A model generated the notes under the pieces. The model was given only the letters and a program-made list of their open reading frames with translations. It did no database searches and was not told the origin of the DNA. A stretch of DNA of 64,000 bases from Rubrivivax sp. (GTDB lineage: Bacteria > Pseudomonadota > Gammaproteobacteria > Burkholderiales > Burkholderiaceae_C). Of this stretch, positions 34,817 to 44,085 are shown one piece after another (the first letter of the stretch is position 1; each line of letters opens with the position of its first letter). The DNA lies in the NCBI GenBank assembly GCA_027484825.1, contig JAIXSE010000006.1:171290-235289 (forward strand). Reading direction: 5' to 3'. The translations under genes and the position numbers were made by a program.

Positions 34817-35464
34817 TCAGACCTGAATCGGACAGATGCCCAGCTGCTGCGCCTGCACCACCAGCATGGCCAGCGAGTCCGCTTCCATCTTTCGCATCAC
34901 CTGCGCCCGGTGGATCTTCACCGTGATCTCGCTGATGCTGAGCTGGTCGGCGATCTGCTTGTTGAGCCAGCCGGCGGAGACCTTGGCCATCACCTCCCGC
35001 TCCCGCGGCGTGAGGCTGTCGTAGCGGGCCCGCACACCGGCGGCCTGCTGGTCACGCGCGCGCCGGGCCGCATCCTTCGTCAGGGCGGCATGCACCGCGT
35101 CCAGCAGGTCCTGCTCCCGGAAGGGCTTGGCCAGGAAATGCTCCGCGCCGGCCTTCATCGCAGTGACCGTCATCGGGATGTCCCCGTGGCCGGTGATGAA
35201 GATGACGGGCACCGGATTGCCGCGCGCCACCAGCAGGGCCTGGGCATCCAGCCCGCTGGCACCGCGCAGGCGCACATCCAGAATCACGCAGCAGGTGCGG
35301 TCCGGAAAGACGAACTGCTGAAGCTCGGCCGCCGAGGCCAGCGTCACCACCTCCGACCCCAAAGACCGGAACAGGCTGCTCAGCGCCTGACGCACCTGTT
35401 CATCGTCATCCACCACCACCACGGTGCTGTCCTCCAGCGAGGCCGTTGCCGCTGCCGCTGCCAT
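34817..35464 (-). CDS. FixJ/TodT-type response regulator
   Basis: The 215-residue regulator has a receiver (VVVVDDDEQVRQAL, D63 in VILDVRLRGASG, K in AKPFREQDLL) and a C-terminal LuxR helix-turn-helix (SLTPREREVMAKVSAGW, QIADQLSISEITVKIHR). The start ATG at 35464 is one base after the stop of the giant histidine kinase gene and has GGAGGA upstream inside that gene, so the two are coupled. The kinase is its obvious partner. An upstream in-frame start at 35512 would overlap the kinase by 47 bases and is less likely. Confidence 0.93.
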   Translation of the reverse strand: MAAAAATASLEDSTVVVVDDDEQVRQALSSLFRSLGSEVVTLASAAELQQFVFPDRTCCVILDVRLRGASGLDAQALLVARGNPVPVIFITGHGDIPMTVTAMKAGAEHFLAKPFREQDLLDAVHAALTKDAARRARDQQAAGVRARYDSLTPREREVMAKVSAGWLNKQIADQLSISEITVKIHRAQVMRKMEADSLAMLVVQAQQLGICPIQV

Positions 35465-35465
35465 C

Positions 35466-38400
35466 TCAATGCTCCTCCATCCATGCGGTGCTCGCTGCGG
35501 AGACCGACTCATGGCCTGCCACCGGCAGGCTCCAGCTCATGACCGTGCCACCGGCCTCGCCACGCGCCGCCTGCAGCGTGCCGCCGTGGGACACCACGAT
35601 GCTGCGGCAGATGGCCAGACCCATGCCCAAGCCGTCGGTCTTGGTGGTGAAGAAGGGCTCGAACATGGTTTCCAGCAGCGCAGGGTCCACGCCCGGTCCG
35701 CTGTCCTCGACCCGCACCACCACCACCTGCCCAGCCTCCGTGACCGTGCTCAGGCGCAGGTGTCGGCGCTGCACCGGCACGTCGTCCATCGCTTCCATCG
35801 CATTGGTCAGCAGGTTCAGCGCCACCTGCTGCATCTGGGCCCGGTCAGCCATCACCGGCGCGGGCGCGGCCAGTGCCAGATCCAGCCGGACCTGGCGGGC
35901 GGACAGGTCCGCCGACAACAGCGTCAGCACGTCCTGCAGCAGCGTGTCCATGCTCAGGCTCTCGGGCTGCGGAGGGGCCTGGCGGGCCAGCGTGCGCACG
36001 GCCCGGATCACCTCCGCCGCCCGCAAGCCGTCCTGGCGGATGCCGACCAGACCGGCGGTGATTTCCTCGATGTTGGGCTCGGCCCGGTTCAGCCAGCGCA
36101 GGCTGGCGTCGGCACGGGTCACGATGGAAGCCAGCGGCTGGTTCACCTCATGGGCAATGGCCGCCGACAGCGTCGCCAGCACGGTCAGATGCGATGTGCG
36201 GACCAGATCCGCGCGGGCTGAACGCAGGCCCATTTCCGCCTGCAGCCGACGGTCGCTCTCCGCGATCAATTCTTCGTAGAGGCGCGCGGACGCCAGCGCA
36301 ATCGCCACCTGCGGCAGCATCAGGGCGACATGGGCGGTCCGCTGTTCGTTGAAGACGCCCGCGGCCAGCCCGTTCTCGAAATAGATCACCCCGTCCAGCC
36401 GGTCGCCGCGCAGCAGCGGCATGCACAAGGCCGATCGCAGGCGCCCTTCCCCGCCGGCCTGCACCGGTCCGCCCGGGAGGGCTGATCCGTCGGCCAGCAC
36501 CAGCGCCTGCCGCGTGCGGGCCACGCTGTTGAGAATGCTCAGCGGGACGCTCTCGCCAGTCGGTGTGGCGCTCGCCTGCACCACCTGCACCTGACCTTCC
36601 ACCACGCGCGCGGAGGCGGTCAGCCGGAAGTCGCCATCGCGGCGTAGCAGCAAGGCACCATAGGTCGCCCCCGCCTGGACCATCAGATGGCTCATCAGCG
36701 TCTGGACCAGCGGCGTCATGACGCTGTCGCCGGAGAGGGCCGTGGCCGCGCTCACGCCCAGAGCCCAGGCTGCCTGGCCCCAGGTGTTCGGTGTTCCAGG
36801 CGCTGGCCAGGCCGCATCCGGTTGCGCGGATCCCACCAGCCCAACCAGCCCAACCTGCCCTGCTGACCCAACAGCGCCGCGCCGTGCGGTCATCAAGGCC
36901 GCTTCCAGACGCTGGACACAGGCCTGTGCGCCCCAGTTGCGATAAGCGCCACCAGCCGCTTGCAGGTAGGCCAGCGCCGCAGCCTCCAGACCATGCGTCA
37001 GGCTCAGTTCACCGGCCCATTGCAGCGCCAGCGCCTGCTCATGCACGAAGCCGGCGGCGCCGGCCGTCAGGGCCGACTGCTCCAGGCCGGCCATCGCTTC
37101 CAGCGTGCGCCCTTCCAGGCGAAGCCGTTCGCTGCCCAGCAGCAACAGCTTGCTCTGGAAGGTCTGCGGATGGGAGGCGGCCCAGCGTCGCCAGCGCGGC
37201 AGCCGCTCGTCCAGATGCGCGATGACGGCCGCCGGATCCTGCTGCCCGCGTTGCGAGCGGGCCAGCGACAGGCACAGGTAGAGGTCGGCATCGGCAATGT
37301 TCACATGGGCGGGCGCCGACCATGCCAGGGCGTCCGCCTCCTTCAGCAGCTCCGCCGCTTCGTCATACGCGCCAACCTGGAACAGCGCCATGCCGCCATA
37401 GAGCCAGTTCCAGAAACGGGTCGGCAGGGACTTGGCTTCGGCAATGCGCTGCAGCGTCGCCTGCCGCAGCGCCTCCACCGGACGGAGGGCCTGCGCCTCG
37501 CCGTCCGCGACCGGCTCTCCCACCGGATCCCCCACCGTCTCGAGGTACTGCTGCTGCGACAGCAGCAGCAGCTCGATATCGCGATACTGCATCATGCGGG
37601 TCAGCTCAAGACCCTCGCTCAACTGCTCCCGCACCAGGGCCAGCGGACGGCCCATCACCAGCAGGTCGGACACGATGTGGTTGTAGGCATAACAGGCCAT
37701 GGTGGCATCGCCGCTGGCCAGGCCCAGTTGAACCGCGCGCTGCACATGGGACAGCGCGAATTCCATCGGACGGGTCCAGACGGAGCACTGGTCCACCGCC
37801 ACCAGCGTGGAGATGCGCTCCGCCTCGAATCCGTGCCGGTCAATCATCGACAGCGCACACAAGCCGAAGGCCAGCGCGTCTTCATAGGCCTCGTAGCGGC
37901 TGGCGCATTCCACGCCGAACCAGGCCAGTCCATGGGCGGACTCCGGCGTCGCCCCGTGCTGCACCGTGAGTTCCACCATCTTGGCCAGGTGCAGGAAACT
38001 GATGCCGTCCTTCACAAACACCGAGGACAGCAGGGTCTGCAGCAGGCCCATGGCCGCCTGGATGCGGGTGTCCTGGGTCAGCGGCAGCTCAACCAGCGCC
38101 GCCACGCCGCCGTGGGCCTGCACCATCGCCATCGTGCTGCGGTGGGCCGCCCGCATCTCGTCCGGGTCCGGATGGCGGCGCAGCGGCACGTCCAGCAGGC
38201 GAAGGCCATTCAGCGCAGCATCAATCGCACCTTCGTAGTCGCCGCGAATGGTGCACAGCACCGCCTCCAGGCGATGCGCCGCCGCCCGGTGCAGCGGGCT
38301 CAGTTCGCGCTGCAGCAACTGCAGGATCTGAACGCCCGCCGGCTCCAGCCGGGCCTGCGCCAGCAAGGACTCGCAGTGCAGCACATGCACGCCAAAGGCC

Positions 38401-40739
38401 ACGGCCGGCTGCTCCGTCCAGAGCCGCTCCTCCATCAGTTGCAGGGCCCTGTCGATGCAGCGGGTGGCCTGGGCCCAGGCGGAGGCGCGCCTCGCCTGCA
38501 GGCCGGCGCGCCACAGGGCGGCCACATAGGCGTCGCGCTGCGAGGGCGTCAGCGGATGGCCCTCGGCACGCTCGATCTGGTTGCTGATGTCGAAGGCATG
38601 GGCCGTCAGGTCGTCCTGCCAATGGGCCAGCATGGCGTCGGCCACGCGGGCATGCACCTCGGCGCTCCGCTCAGCGGCGATCAATGAATAGGCGGACTCC
38701 AGCACCCGGTCATGCTCGAAGGCATAAGCGTTCGACGTGGCGGTCATCAGGCCTGCCTCGATGACGGGCTGCAGCGCCTCGGCCAGGCCCGCCGCGGACA
38801 GTCCGGACAGCCGGGCCAGCAAACCGGCGTCGCACGCCATGCCGACACTGGCCAGATGCTGCGCCACCTCGGTCGCCTGGGCCGGCAGGCGGGCGAAGCG
38901 ATGGACCATCAGGTCCAGCACGGTCTCGCTGTAGGGGGCGCTGGCCAGGGCCGATTCATTGCAGGTCCAGCCGCCCAGCGCGGCATCCCGGTGCAGCACC
39001 TCCTCTTCCAGCAGCGCGCGGATCAGCTGATGGGTGAAGTACGGATTGCCGCCCGTGCGGCGATGCAGCGCGGCGGCCAGACGGTCCTTGCCCGTCGCCA
39101 CCTCGGGCCCCAGCACGGCCAGCAGCAGGTCGCCGACCTGCGCCGGCGTCAGCGGCGGCAAGTCCAGCACCGTCACCCCGATGGCACGGGCCCGGCTGGC
39201 ATGGCGGGCCTGGGTCATGCGGCTGAGCACCTGCGCGGCCAGCTGACCGTCGGCCCCGGCATCCCGATAGGCGCAGATCAGCAGCACGCCCGGCGGGGGC
39301 TGCTGCACAAAGGCTTCCAGCAAGCCTGCGGTGGCATCGTCGGCCCATTGCAGGTCGTCGATGAACACCACCAGCGGATGGTCCTGGGTGGCGAAGGCCC
39401 GCAGGGACTGGAGCAGCGCCTGCTCCATGCGGGCACGGGCCTGGTCGGCGCCCACATTGGACAGCGTAGGGGTCGCTCCCAGGACGTGGGCCACGGACGG
39501 CACCAGCGCCACAACGGCCTGCCCTTGCCCGTTCAGCAGGTCCAGCCAGCGACTGCGGACCGCCGCGAGCGTTCGGGCGTCGGCGCCCAGCAGTTGGGCG
39601 GTGAGGGTCTGCAGCACCTGGGCCACCGACGCGAAGGGGATGTCCCGCTGCTGCTGGTCACACTTGCCGGACGACACGCGCGCACCCTGGGTCGCCGCCC
39701 GCTGCAGCAGGCTGTGGACGAGGGTGGACTTGCCGCCGCCGGCGCGTCCGGCCACCTGGATGACCTCGCTCTCGCCGGTGGCCATCACCCGGGCCAGCGC
39801 GGACTCCAGCGCGGCTTGCTCCGGCTCGCGTCCGACCAGCGGCGCTCCAGGGCTGTCGGTGCCTGCTCCGGGCGGTGCGATCGGTACATCCGCCAGCGAC
39901 CCGGTGGCTTTGAGCACCTGCTGCAAGGCGATGAGTTCCGCCTGCACGGCTGCCGCGGAAGCAAACCGTGCAGCCGGCTCCTTGCCCATCAGGCGGTCCA
40001 GCAAGCGGCTGATGACTTCGGGGACGTCGGCCCGGCTGTCGCTGGCCCGGCGCGGTGCCGCGGCGGCATGGACATGGGCCCATTCGACCGGGCTGGCGGC
40101 GGACAGTGGCGCAGTGCCGGTCAGCACTTCGAAGAGACACACGCCCAGCGCGTACAGGTCGCTGCCAACGGTCGGCACGACTGCGGAGATGGCATGCAGC
40201 TCCGGCGCCAGGTAGGGCAAGGCGCCCGCGTCCAGCGGCGCTGCCTGAGGCTGGTCACCGACGGCGGCCAGCAGGACAACTTCGCCATCGGCATCCACCA
40301 GGCAATGGTCACTGCGCAGGTCGCCGTGCACCTGTCCCGCCCGGTGCAGCGCATGCAGCGCGCTGACAGCGTGCAGGGCCAGGGTCAGGAACTGGTCCAG
40401 GGTCACAGGCGTGGTGCCCAGACGACGGAAGGTGGTCAGGCCTTCACGGGCGGGATGGATCAGCACCAGCCGATCCTCCAGCCAGAGGGTGGCTGGGGAG
40501 ACCGACTGTCCATGCGGCGCCCAGTGCGCTTCCCGCTGCAGCCGCTGGCAGGCCGAGGTGTGGGCCAGCGGTGCCTCCCGGACCAGCCAGGTCGGCCCCG
40601 CATCCGGTTCCTGCACCAGCCGCGTCCGCACGCCGCCGCTCCAGGGCAGCAGGTCGTCGCTCAGCAGCCGCGCGGCGGCGAGCCGACGAGGGTCGGGGAA
40701 CGAGAGGGGCCGTTCTGTAGCAGGAAGGTCCGGGCGCAT
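35466..40739 (-). CDS. Giant cytosolic kinase-like/AAA/GAF/sensor histidine kinase
   Basis: The 1757-residue protein contains, in order: a Ser/Thr kinase-like domain (about 1-280) with HRAGQVHGDLRSDHCLV (D140), AAVGD in place of DFG, and LAPE; an AAA/NACHT-like ATPase (about 300-700) with Walker A GRAGGGKST (331-339); a long helical region (about 700-1300); a GAF domain (about 1330-1480); a HisKA domain with HEVNQPLAS (H1530); and HATPase motifs NLLTNAMEAM, VEDSGPGV and GLGMGLA. No membrane segment is present. The kinase-like part lacks a clear VAIK lysine and DFG, so it may be a pseudokinase sensor. It is coupled to the FixJ-type regulator. The signal is unknown. Confidence 0.92.
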   Translation of the reverse strand: MRPDLPATERPLSFPDPRRLAAARLLSDDLLPWSGGVRTRLVQEPDAGPTWLVREAPLAHTSACQRLQREAHWAPHGQSVSPATLWLEDRLVLIHPAREGLTTFRRLGTTPVTLDQFLTLALHAVSALHALHRAGQVHGDLRSDHCLVDADGEVVLLAAVGDQPQAAPLDAGALPYLAPELHAISAVVPTVGSDLYALGVCLFEVLTGTAPLSAASPVEWAHVHAAAAPRRASDSRADVPEVISRLLDRLMGKEPAARFASAAAVQAELIALQQVLKATGSLADVPIAPPGAGTDSPGAPLVGREPEQAALESALARVMATGESEVIQVAGRAGGGKSTLVHSLLQRAATQGARVSSGKCDQQQRDIPFASVAQVLQTLTAQLLGADARTLAAVRSRWLDLLNGQGQAVVALVPSVAHVLGATPTLSNVGADQARARMEQALLQSLRAFATQDHPLVVFIDDLQWADDATAGLLEAFVQQPPPGVLLICAYRDAGADGQLAAQVLSRMTQARHASRARAIGVTVLDLPPLTPAQVGDLLLAVLGPEVATGKDRLAAALHRRTGGNPYFTHQLIRALLEEEVLHRDAALGGWTCNESALASAPYSETVLDLMVHRFARLPAQATEVAQHLASVGMACDAGLLARLSGLSAAGLAEALQPVIEAGLMTATSNAYAFEHDRVLESAYSLIAAERSAEVHARVADAMLAHWQDDLTAHAFDISNQIERAEGHPLTPSQRDAYVAALWRAGLQARRASAWAQATRCIDRALQLMEERLWTEQPAVAFGVHVLHCESLLAQARLEPAGVQILQLLQRELSPLHRAAAHRLEAVLCTIRGDYEGAIDAALNGLRLLDVPLRRHPDPDEMRAAHRSTMAMVQAHGGVAALVELPLTQDTRIQAAMGLLQTLLSSVFVKDGISFLHLAKMVELTVQHGATPESAHGLAWFGVECASRYEAYEDALAFGLCALSMIDRHGFEAERISTLVAVDQCSVWTRPMEFALSHVQRAVQLGLASGDATMACYAYNHIVSDLLVMGRPLALVREQLSEGLELTRMMQYRDIELLLLSQQQYLETVGDPVGEPVADGEAQALRPVEALRQATLQRIAEAKSLPTRFWNWLYGGMALFQVGAYDEAAELLKEADALAWSAPAHVNIADADLYLCLSLARSQRGQQDPAAVIAHLDERLPRWRRWAASHPQTFQSKLLLLGSERLRLEGRTLEAMAGLEQSALTAGAAGFVHEQALALQWAGELSLTHGLEAAALAYLQAAGGAYRNWGAQACVQRLEAALMTARRGAVGSAGQVGLVGLVGSAQPDAAWPAPGTPNTWGQAAWALGVSAATALSGDSVMTPLVQTLMSHLMVQAGATYGALLLRRDGDFRLTASARVVEGQVQVVQASATPTGESVPLSILNSVARTRQALVLADGSALPGGPVQAGGEGRLRSALCMPLLRGDRLDGVIYFENGLAAGVFNEQRTAHVALMLPQVAIALASARLYEELIAESDRRLQAEMGLRSARADLVRTSHLTVLATLSAAIAHEVNQPLASIVTRADASLRWLNRAEPNIEEITAGLVGIRQDGLRAAEVIRAVRTLARQAPPQPESLSMDTLLQDVLTLLSADLSARQVRLDLALAAPAPVMADRAQMQQVALNLLTNAMEAMDDVPVQRRHLRLSTVTEAGQVVVVRVEDSGPGVDPALLETMFEPFFTTKTDGLGMGLAICRSIVVSHGGTLQAARGEAGGTVMSWSLPVAGHESVSAASTAWMEEH

Positions 40740-40924
40740 GAGAAATGGAGGCAGGAGCCAGCGCGGACGCGTCGCACGTCGGCGGCCGTGAGGGCAGCCC
40801 TGACGGCTGGATGGTGGGGTCGCGTGAGTCTAGGAGAGTGCGCCCACGCAGAAACTAACTCGATCGGGGAATTGCCAGTGTCTCAAAGCCGGGCGCCCCT
40901 CTCTTGAAGCCGGTTTCAGGCTCA

Positions 40925-40940
40925 CTAGGGAAACTCCCTT
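40925..40940. promoter_or_regulatory. CTAG-type box between two divergent sensor kinase genes
   Basis: CTAGGGAAACTCCCTT includes the inverted repeat AGGGA-AAC-TCCCT and shares CTAGGG(G)AAAC with the box at 9099-9114. It lies in the 258-base divergent region between the giant kinase and the MASE1 kinase. Another notable stretch there, CGATCGGGGAATTGCCAG (40861-40878), is of unknown meaning. Confidence 0.35.
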
Positions 40941-40997
40941 CCTTCTCCCCCGACCTGGAGCCTGACAGGGGAGCAGTTCTGGCGTTAGGCTGAGGCC

Positions 40998-43784
40998 ATG
41001 CGGGATGCCTCCGTCCAAGCGGCCTCGATCACGCCTTCAGCCTCGCCCCTGTGGCGCGGGCTTACCTGGCTTGGGCTGAACGCGGCCATTGCCGCCGTGT
41101 ATGCGGCCTTGGGCATCGCTGCGCTGCTGGCCATCGTCCCGCCGGATGGAGCAGCACCGGTCTATCCCTCCGCCGGGCTGGCTGCTGCCGCCGTGCTGCG
41201 ATGGGGGCCCCGGGTGCTGCCCGGCATCGTGGCCGGGTCCCTGGCCGTCAATCTGCTGCCGGAGATGCGCAGCACCGCGACGCTGACAGGCTTCCTGATC
41301 ATTGCCTTGGCCGCCGCTCTGCAGGCCTGGGTCGGCGTCTGGCTGGCGCGGCGCTGGGTCGGGCCGGTGCCGCGACTCACCGAACCTCGCGAGGTCCTGC
41401 GCTTCTTCCTTGCGGTGGCGGGACTGGCCTGCACCATCGGGCCATCGGTGGGGGTGGCGGTGCTGTCCGGGTCGGGCACCGTGTCGCCGGGAGGGGCGCT
41501 GTCGCACTGGATGGCCTGGTGGCTGGGCGATGCCATCGGGGTGATGCTGGTCACGCCGCTGGCCCTGAGTCTTTTCGGGCTGCCACGCAGCCACTGGGCG
41601 CCGCGTCGGCTGAGCGTGGCGGTACCGATGCTGCTGGCCTGCGGGCTGCTGATCGCAGCCAGCTACTACGTGGCGCTCAATGAGGAAGCCCGACGGCGGC
41701 ATGCGTTTGATCTGGAAGCGGAGGCCGTGCTGGATGCGCTGAGCAATGCCCTTCAGCGTCCGCTAACGGCCCTGGAAGCCAATCACAGCCTGCTCACCGT
41801 CGCCCCTTCCATCAGCCGCGCCGCTTTTGAGCGCGCCCATTCGGAGCGTCTGCTCGGCAGTGAAAGCGTCTACGCGCTGGGCTGGTCGCAGCGCGTCCCC
41901 GCCGCCCAGCGCGAGGCCTTCGAGCGGGCCGCACGGGCCGACGGTTATCCGAGCTATCACCTGCATGAGCGCCAGCGCCCTGGCGATCTGACGCTGGACC
42001 CGAAGGAGGACCTGCTGGCCATCCGCTTGATCGTCCCGTTCCAGCGCAACCAGAATGCGCTGGGCGTGAACGTGCGCAGCATTCCGCAAGCGCGTGCAGC
42101 CCAGGATCTGGCCATTGCCACCGGGCTGCCTTATGCGGCGGAGGGCTTTGCCCTGTCCCAGGACATCGGCGCGCGCGCGGTCGGGGTGGTGATCTACCGG
42201 GCCGTCTATCTGGAGGGCGACCGGCCGGACGGTGACAGCCCTCGCGTGCGCGGTCTGGCCTTCGCCACCCTGCGGCCTGAGGCGCTGCTGCATGAGTCCA
42301 TGCCGCCGCAGTCCAATCACCTGGATTTCTGCCTGTTGGACCGCACGCCGCAGGCGCGGCAGGTGCTGCTGGCCGGGGATGACCGCTGTCTGAGCATGCC
42401 TGCCAATATGCCGGCGCGCCAGCAGGCGGTGAGCTTTGCCGGCCGACAGTGGGAGCTGCTGATCTACGCACCCAAGGGCCTGCCGCTGCTGACCGGTCAC
42501 GCGGCCCTGGCCTTCGCCCTGGCCGGTCTGGTGTGCACCAGTCTGCTGGGCGTGCTGCTGTTGGTGGTGACCGGACGAGCGACCCGGGTGGCGGAACTGG
42601 TGGAGGAACGCACCCAGCGGCTGCGCGAAAGCGAGGAGCGCTTCCGCAACATCGTGGAGCATGCGCCCATCGGCGTGGTGTTCACCGACCTGCATGCCAA
42701 GCCGCAGACGGTGAACCCCTACTTCGCCCAGTTGGTGGGCTACACCGAAGACGAGCTGCGGCACCGCTCCATCCTCAAGCTCACCCATCCCGATGACCGG
42801 GCCGAGGACAGCCGCCTGGGGTCGTCCCTCATCCGTGGCGAGATCGAACGCTACAGCCGCATCAAGCGCTACATCAGCAAGCAGGGCCGCCTGATCACCG
42901 TGCGGGTGTGGGTGTCCATGCTGCGCGATGCACAGGGCGAGCCCTATCGCCTGGTCGGGGTGGTGGAAGACATCGGCGAGCGGCTGCGGCTGGAAGAGCT
43001 CGAGCGTCTGCATGAGACGGCCGAGGCGGCGCACCGGGCCAAGAATGAATTCCTCTCCCGCATGAGCCACGAACTGCGCACGCCGCTCAACGCCATGCTG
43101 GGGTTCTCGCAGTTGCTGGAAGCGGACCGCGACCCGCCGGTCAGTGCCCGGCAGCGGGGCTGGGTGCAGCACATCCAGCAGTCGGGATGGCATCTGCTGG
43201 AGATGATCAACGACGCCCTGGACATGTCCCGGCTGGAGGCGGACGACATCCGGGTGGACCTCTCCGCGCAGCCGCTGGCGCCCATCCTGGCGGACAGCCT
43301 GGCCATGGTGGAGACACAGCGCCAGCGTCGCCAGGTGGAGGTGCATCTGGAGCTGGAGGATGACTTGCAGCAGGTCATGACCGACGCCACCCGGCTGCGG
43401 CAGATCCTGACCAATCTGCTGAGCAATGCGATCAAGTACAACCGCGAAGGCGGACAGGTCTGGCTGCGGGCGCAGCGCACCCCGGTGGGCAATGTGGCGC
43501 TGAGCGTGACCGACACCGGCGCCGGGCTGACCGAGGCGCAGCGGGCGCAACTGTTCCAGCCCTTTAATCGGCTGGGCCGGGAGGCCGGCGGCATTGAAGG
43601 AACGGGGCTGGGCCTGGTGATCACCAAACGGCTGGTGGAACGGCTGGGCGGTCAATTGGAGGTGGTGAGCGCGCCGGGACAGGGATCGAGTTTCCGCTTC
43701 GAACTCACGCCGGCGCCGGCTGCCGCCATCGCCTCTCCCCAAAACCCGGCCAGCGAACCCGAACCCGGCACGCATCAAGCGTGA
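40998..43784 (+). CDS. MASE1-CHASE-PAS sensor histidine kinase
   Basis: The 928-residue protein has an N-terminal MASE1 membrane domain (about residues 20-210, with YPSAGLAAAAVLRWGPR and WWLGDAIGVMLVTPLAL), a periplasmic CHASE domain (about 235-480, ALGWSQRVPAAQREAFERAA), a further TM (about 500-525), a PAS domain (about 540-660, RNIVEHAPIGVVFTDLHAK) and the kinase core: H691 in FLSRMSHELRTPLNAM, then NLLSNAIKYN, DTGAGL and GTGLGLVITK. No receiver is attached and no regulator gene is adjacent on the same strand. It probably senses an external ligand through CHASE. Confidence 0.93.
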   Translation: MRDASVQAASITPSASPLWRGLTWLGLNAAIAAVYAALGIAALLAIVPPDGAAPVYPSAGLAAAAVLRWGPRVLPGIVAGSLAVNLLPEMRSTATLTGFLIIALAAALQAWVGVWLARRWVGPVPRLTEPREVLRFFLAVAGLACTIGPSVGVAVLSGSGTVSPGGALSHWMAWWLGDAIGVMLVTPLALSLFGLPRSHWAPRRLSVAVPMLLACGLLIAASYYVALNEEARRRHAFDLEAEAVLDALSNALQRPLTALEANHSLLTVAPSISRAAFERAHSERLLGSESVYALGWSQRVPAAQREAFERAARADGYPSYHLHERQRPGDLTLDPKEDLLAIRLIVPFQRNQNALGVNVRSIPQARAAQDLAIATGLPYAAEGFALSQDIGARAVGVVIYRAVYLEGDRPDGDSPRVRGLAFATLRPEALLHESMPPQSNHLDFCLLDRTPQARQVLLAGDDRCLSMPANMPARQQAVSFAGRQWELLIYAPKGLPLLTGHAALAFALAGLVCTSLLGVLLLVVTGRATRVAELVEERTQRLRESEERFRNIVEHAPIGVVFTDLHAKPQTVNPYFAQLVGYTEDELRHRSILKLTHPDDRAEDSRLGSSLIRGEIERYSRIKRYISKQGRLITVRVWVSMLRDAQGEPYRLVGVVEDIGERLRLEELERLHETAEAAHRAKNEFLSRMSHELRTPLNAMLGFSQLLEADRDPPVSARQRGWVQHIQQSGWHLLEMINDALDMSRLEADDIRVDLSAQPLAPILADSLAMVETQRQRRQVEVHLELEDDLQQVMTDATRLRQILTNLLSNAIKYNREGGQVWLRAQRTPVGNVALSVTDTGAGLTEAQRAQLFQPFNRLGREAGGIEGTGLGLVITKRLVERLGGQLEVVSAPGQGSSFRFELTPAPAAAIASPQNPASEPEPGTHQA

Positions 43785-44010
43785 ACACTGTGTGCAAGCT
43801 AACGCAACAATCGGGCGCGATTTCTGCCGCATGATTCTGCGTCACGCCGGGGAAGTGATGGTGGGGCAGCCCTTGATGTCGTTTGCAGCAGGGGCCGCTG
43901 ACGACCGATCTGATTCATCGCAGCCCTATTTGATGAAAACGATAAATTCGTCGCTTGTTTTTCCTTCAAAACTGCCCTACACAAGCTCACAAAGGCCTTC
44001 TCTGGGCCAC

Positions 44011-44040
44011 TTAGCACTCCAGCCCCATGAGTGCTAATAT
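44011..44040 (+). promoter_or_regulatory. Perfect CIRCE element (HrcA operator) overlapping the rpoH promoter
   Basis: TTAGCACTC, nine bases, GAGTGCTAA (44011-44037) is an exact match to the CIRCE consensus bound by HrcA. A TTAGCA (-35-like, 44011-44016) and TAATAT (-10-like, 44035-44040) with an 18-base spacer lie within or at its edges, so HrcA binding would block RNA polymerase. The predicted leader before rpoH is about 40 bases. The rest of the 301-base gap from 43785 shows nothing else that I can support. Confidence 0.9.
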
Positions 44041-44085
44041 TCATCGCAACACCAGTGATTCAACTGGTTCAGGAGATTCCAAGAC

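Noticed and set aside
41763..43832. 689-codon minus-strand frame antisense to the MASE1 kinase
   Set aside because: Same shadow character; the plus strand carries clear kinase domains.
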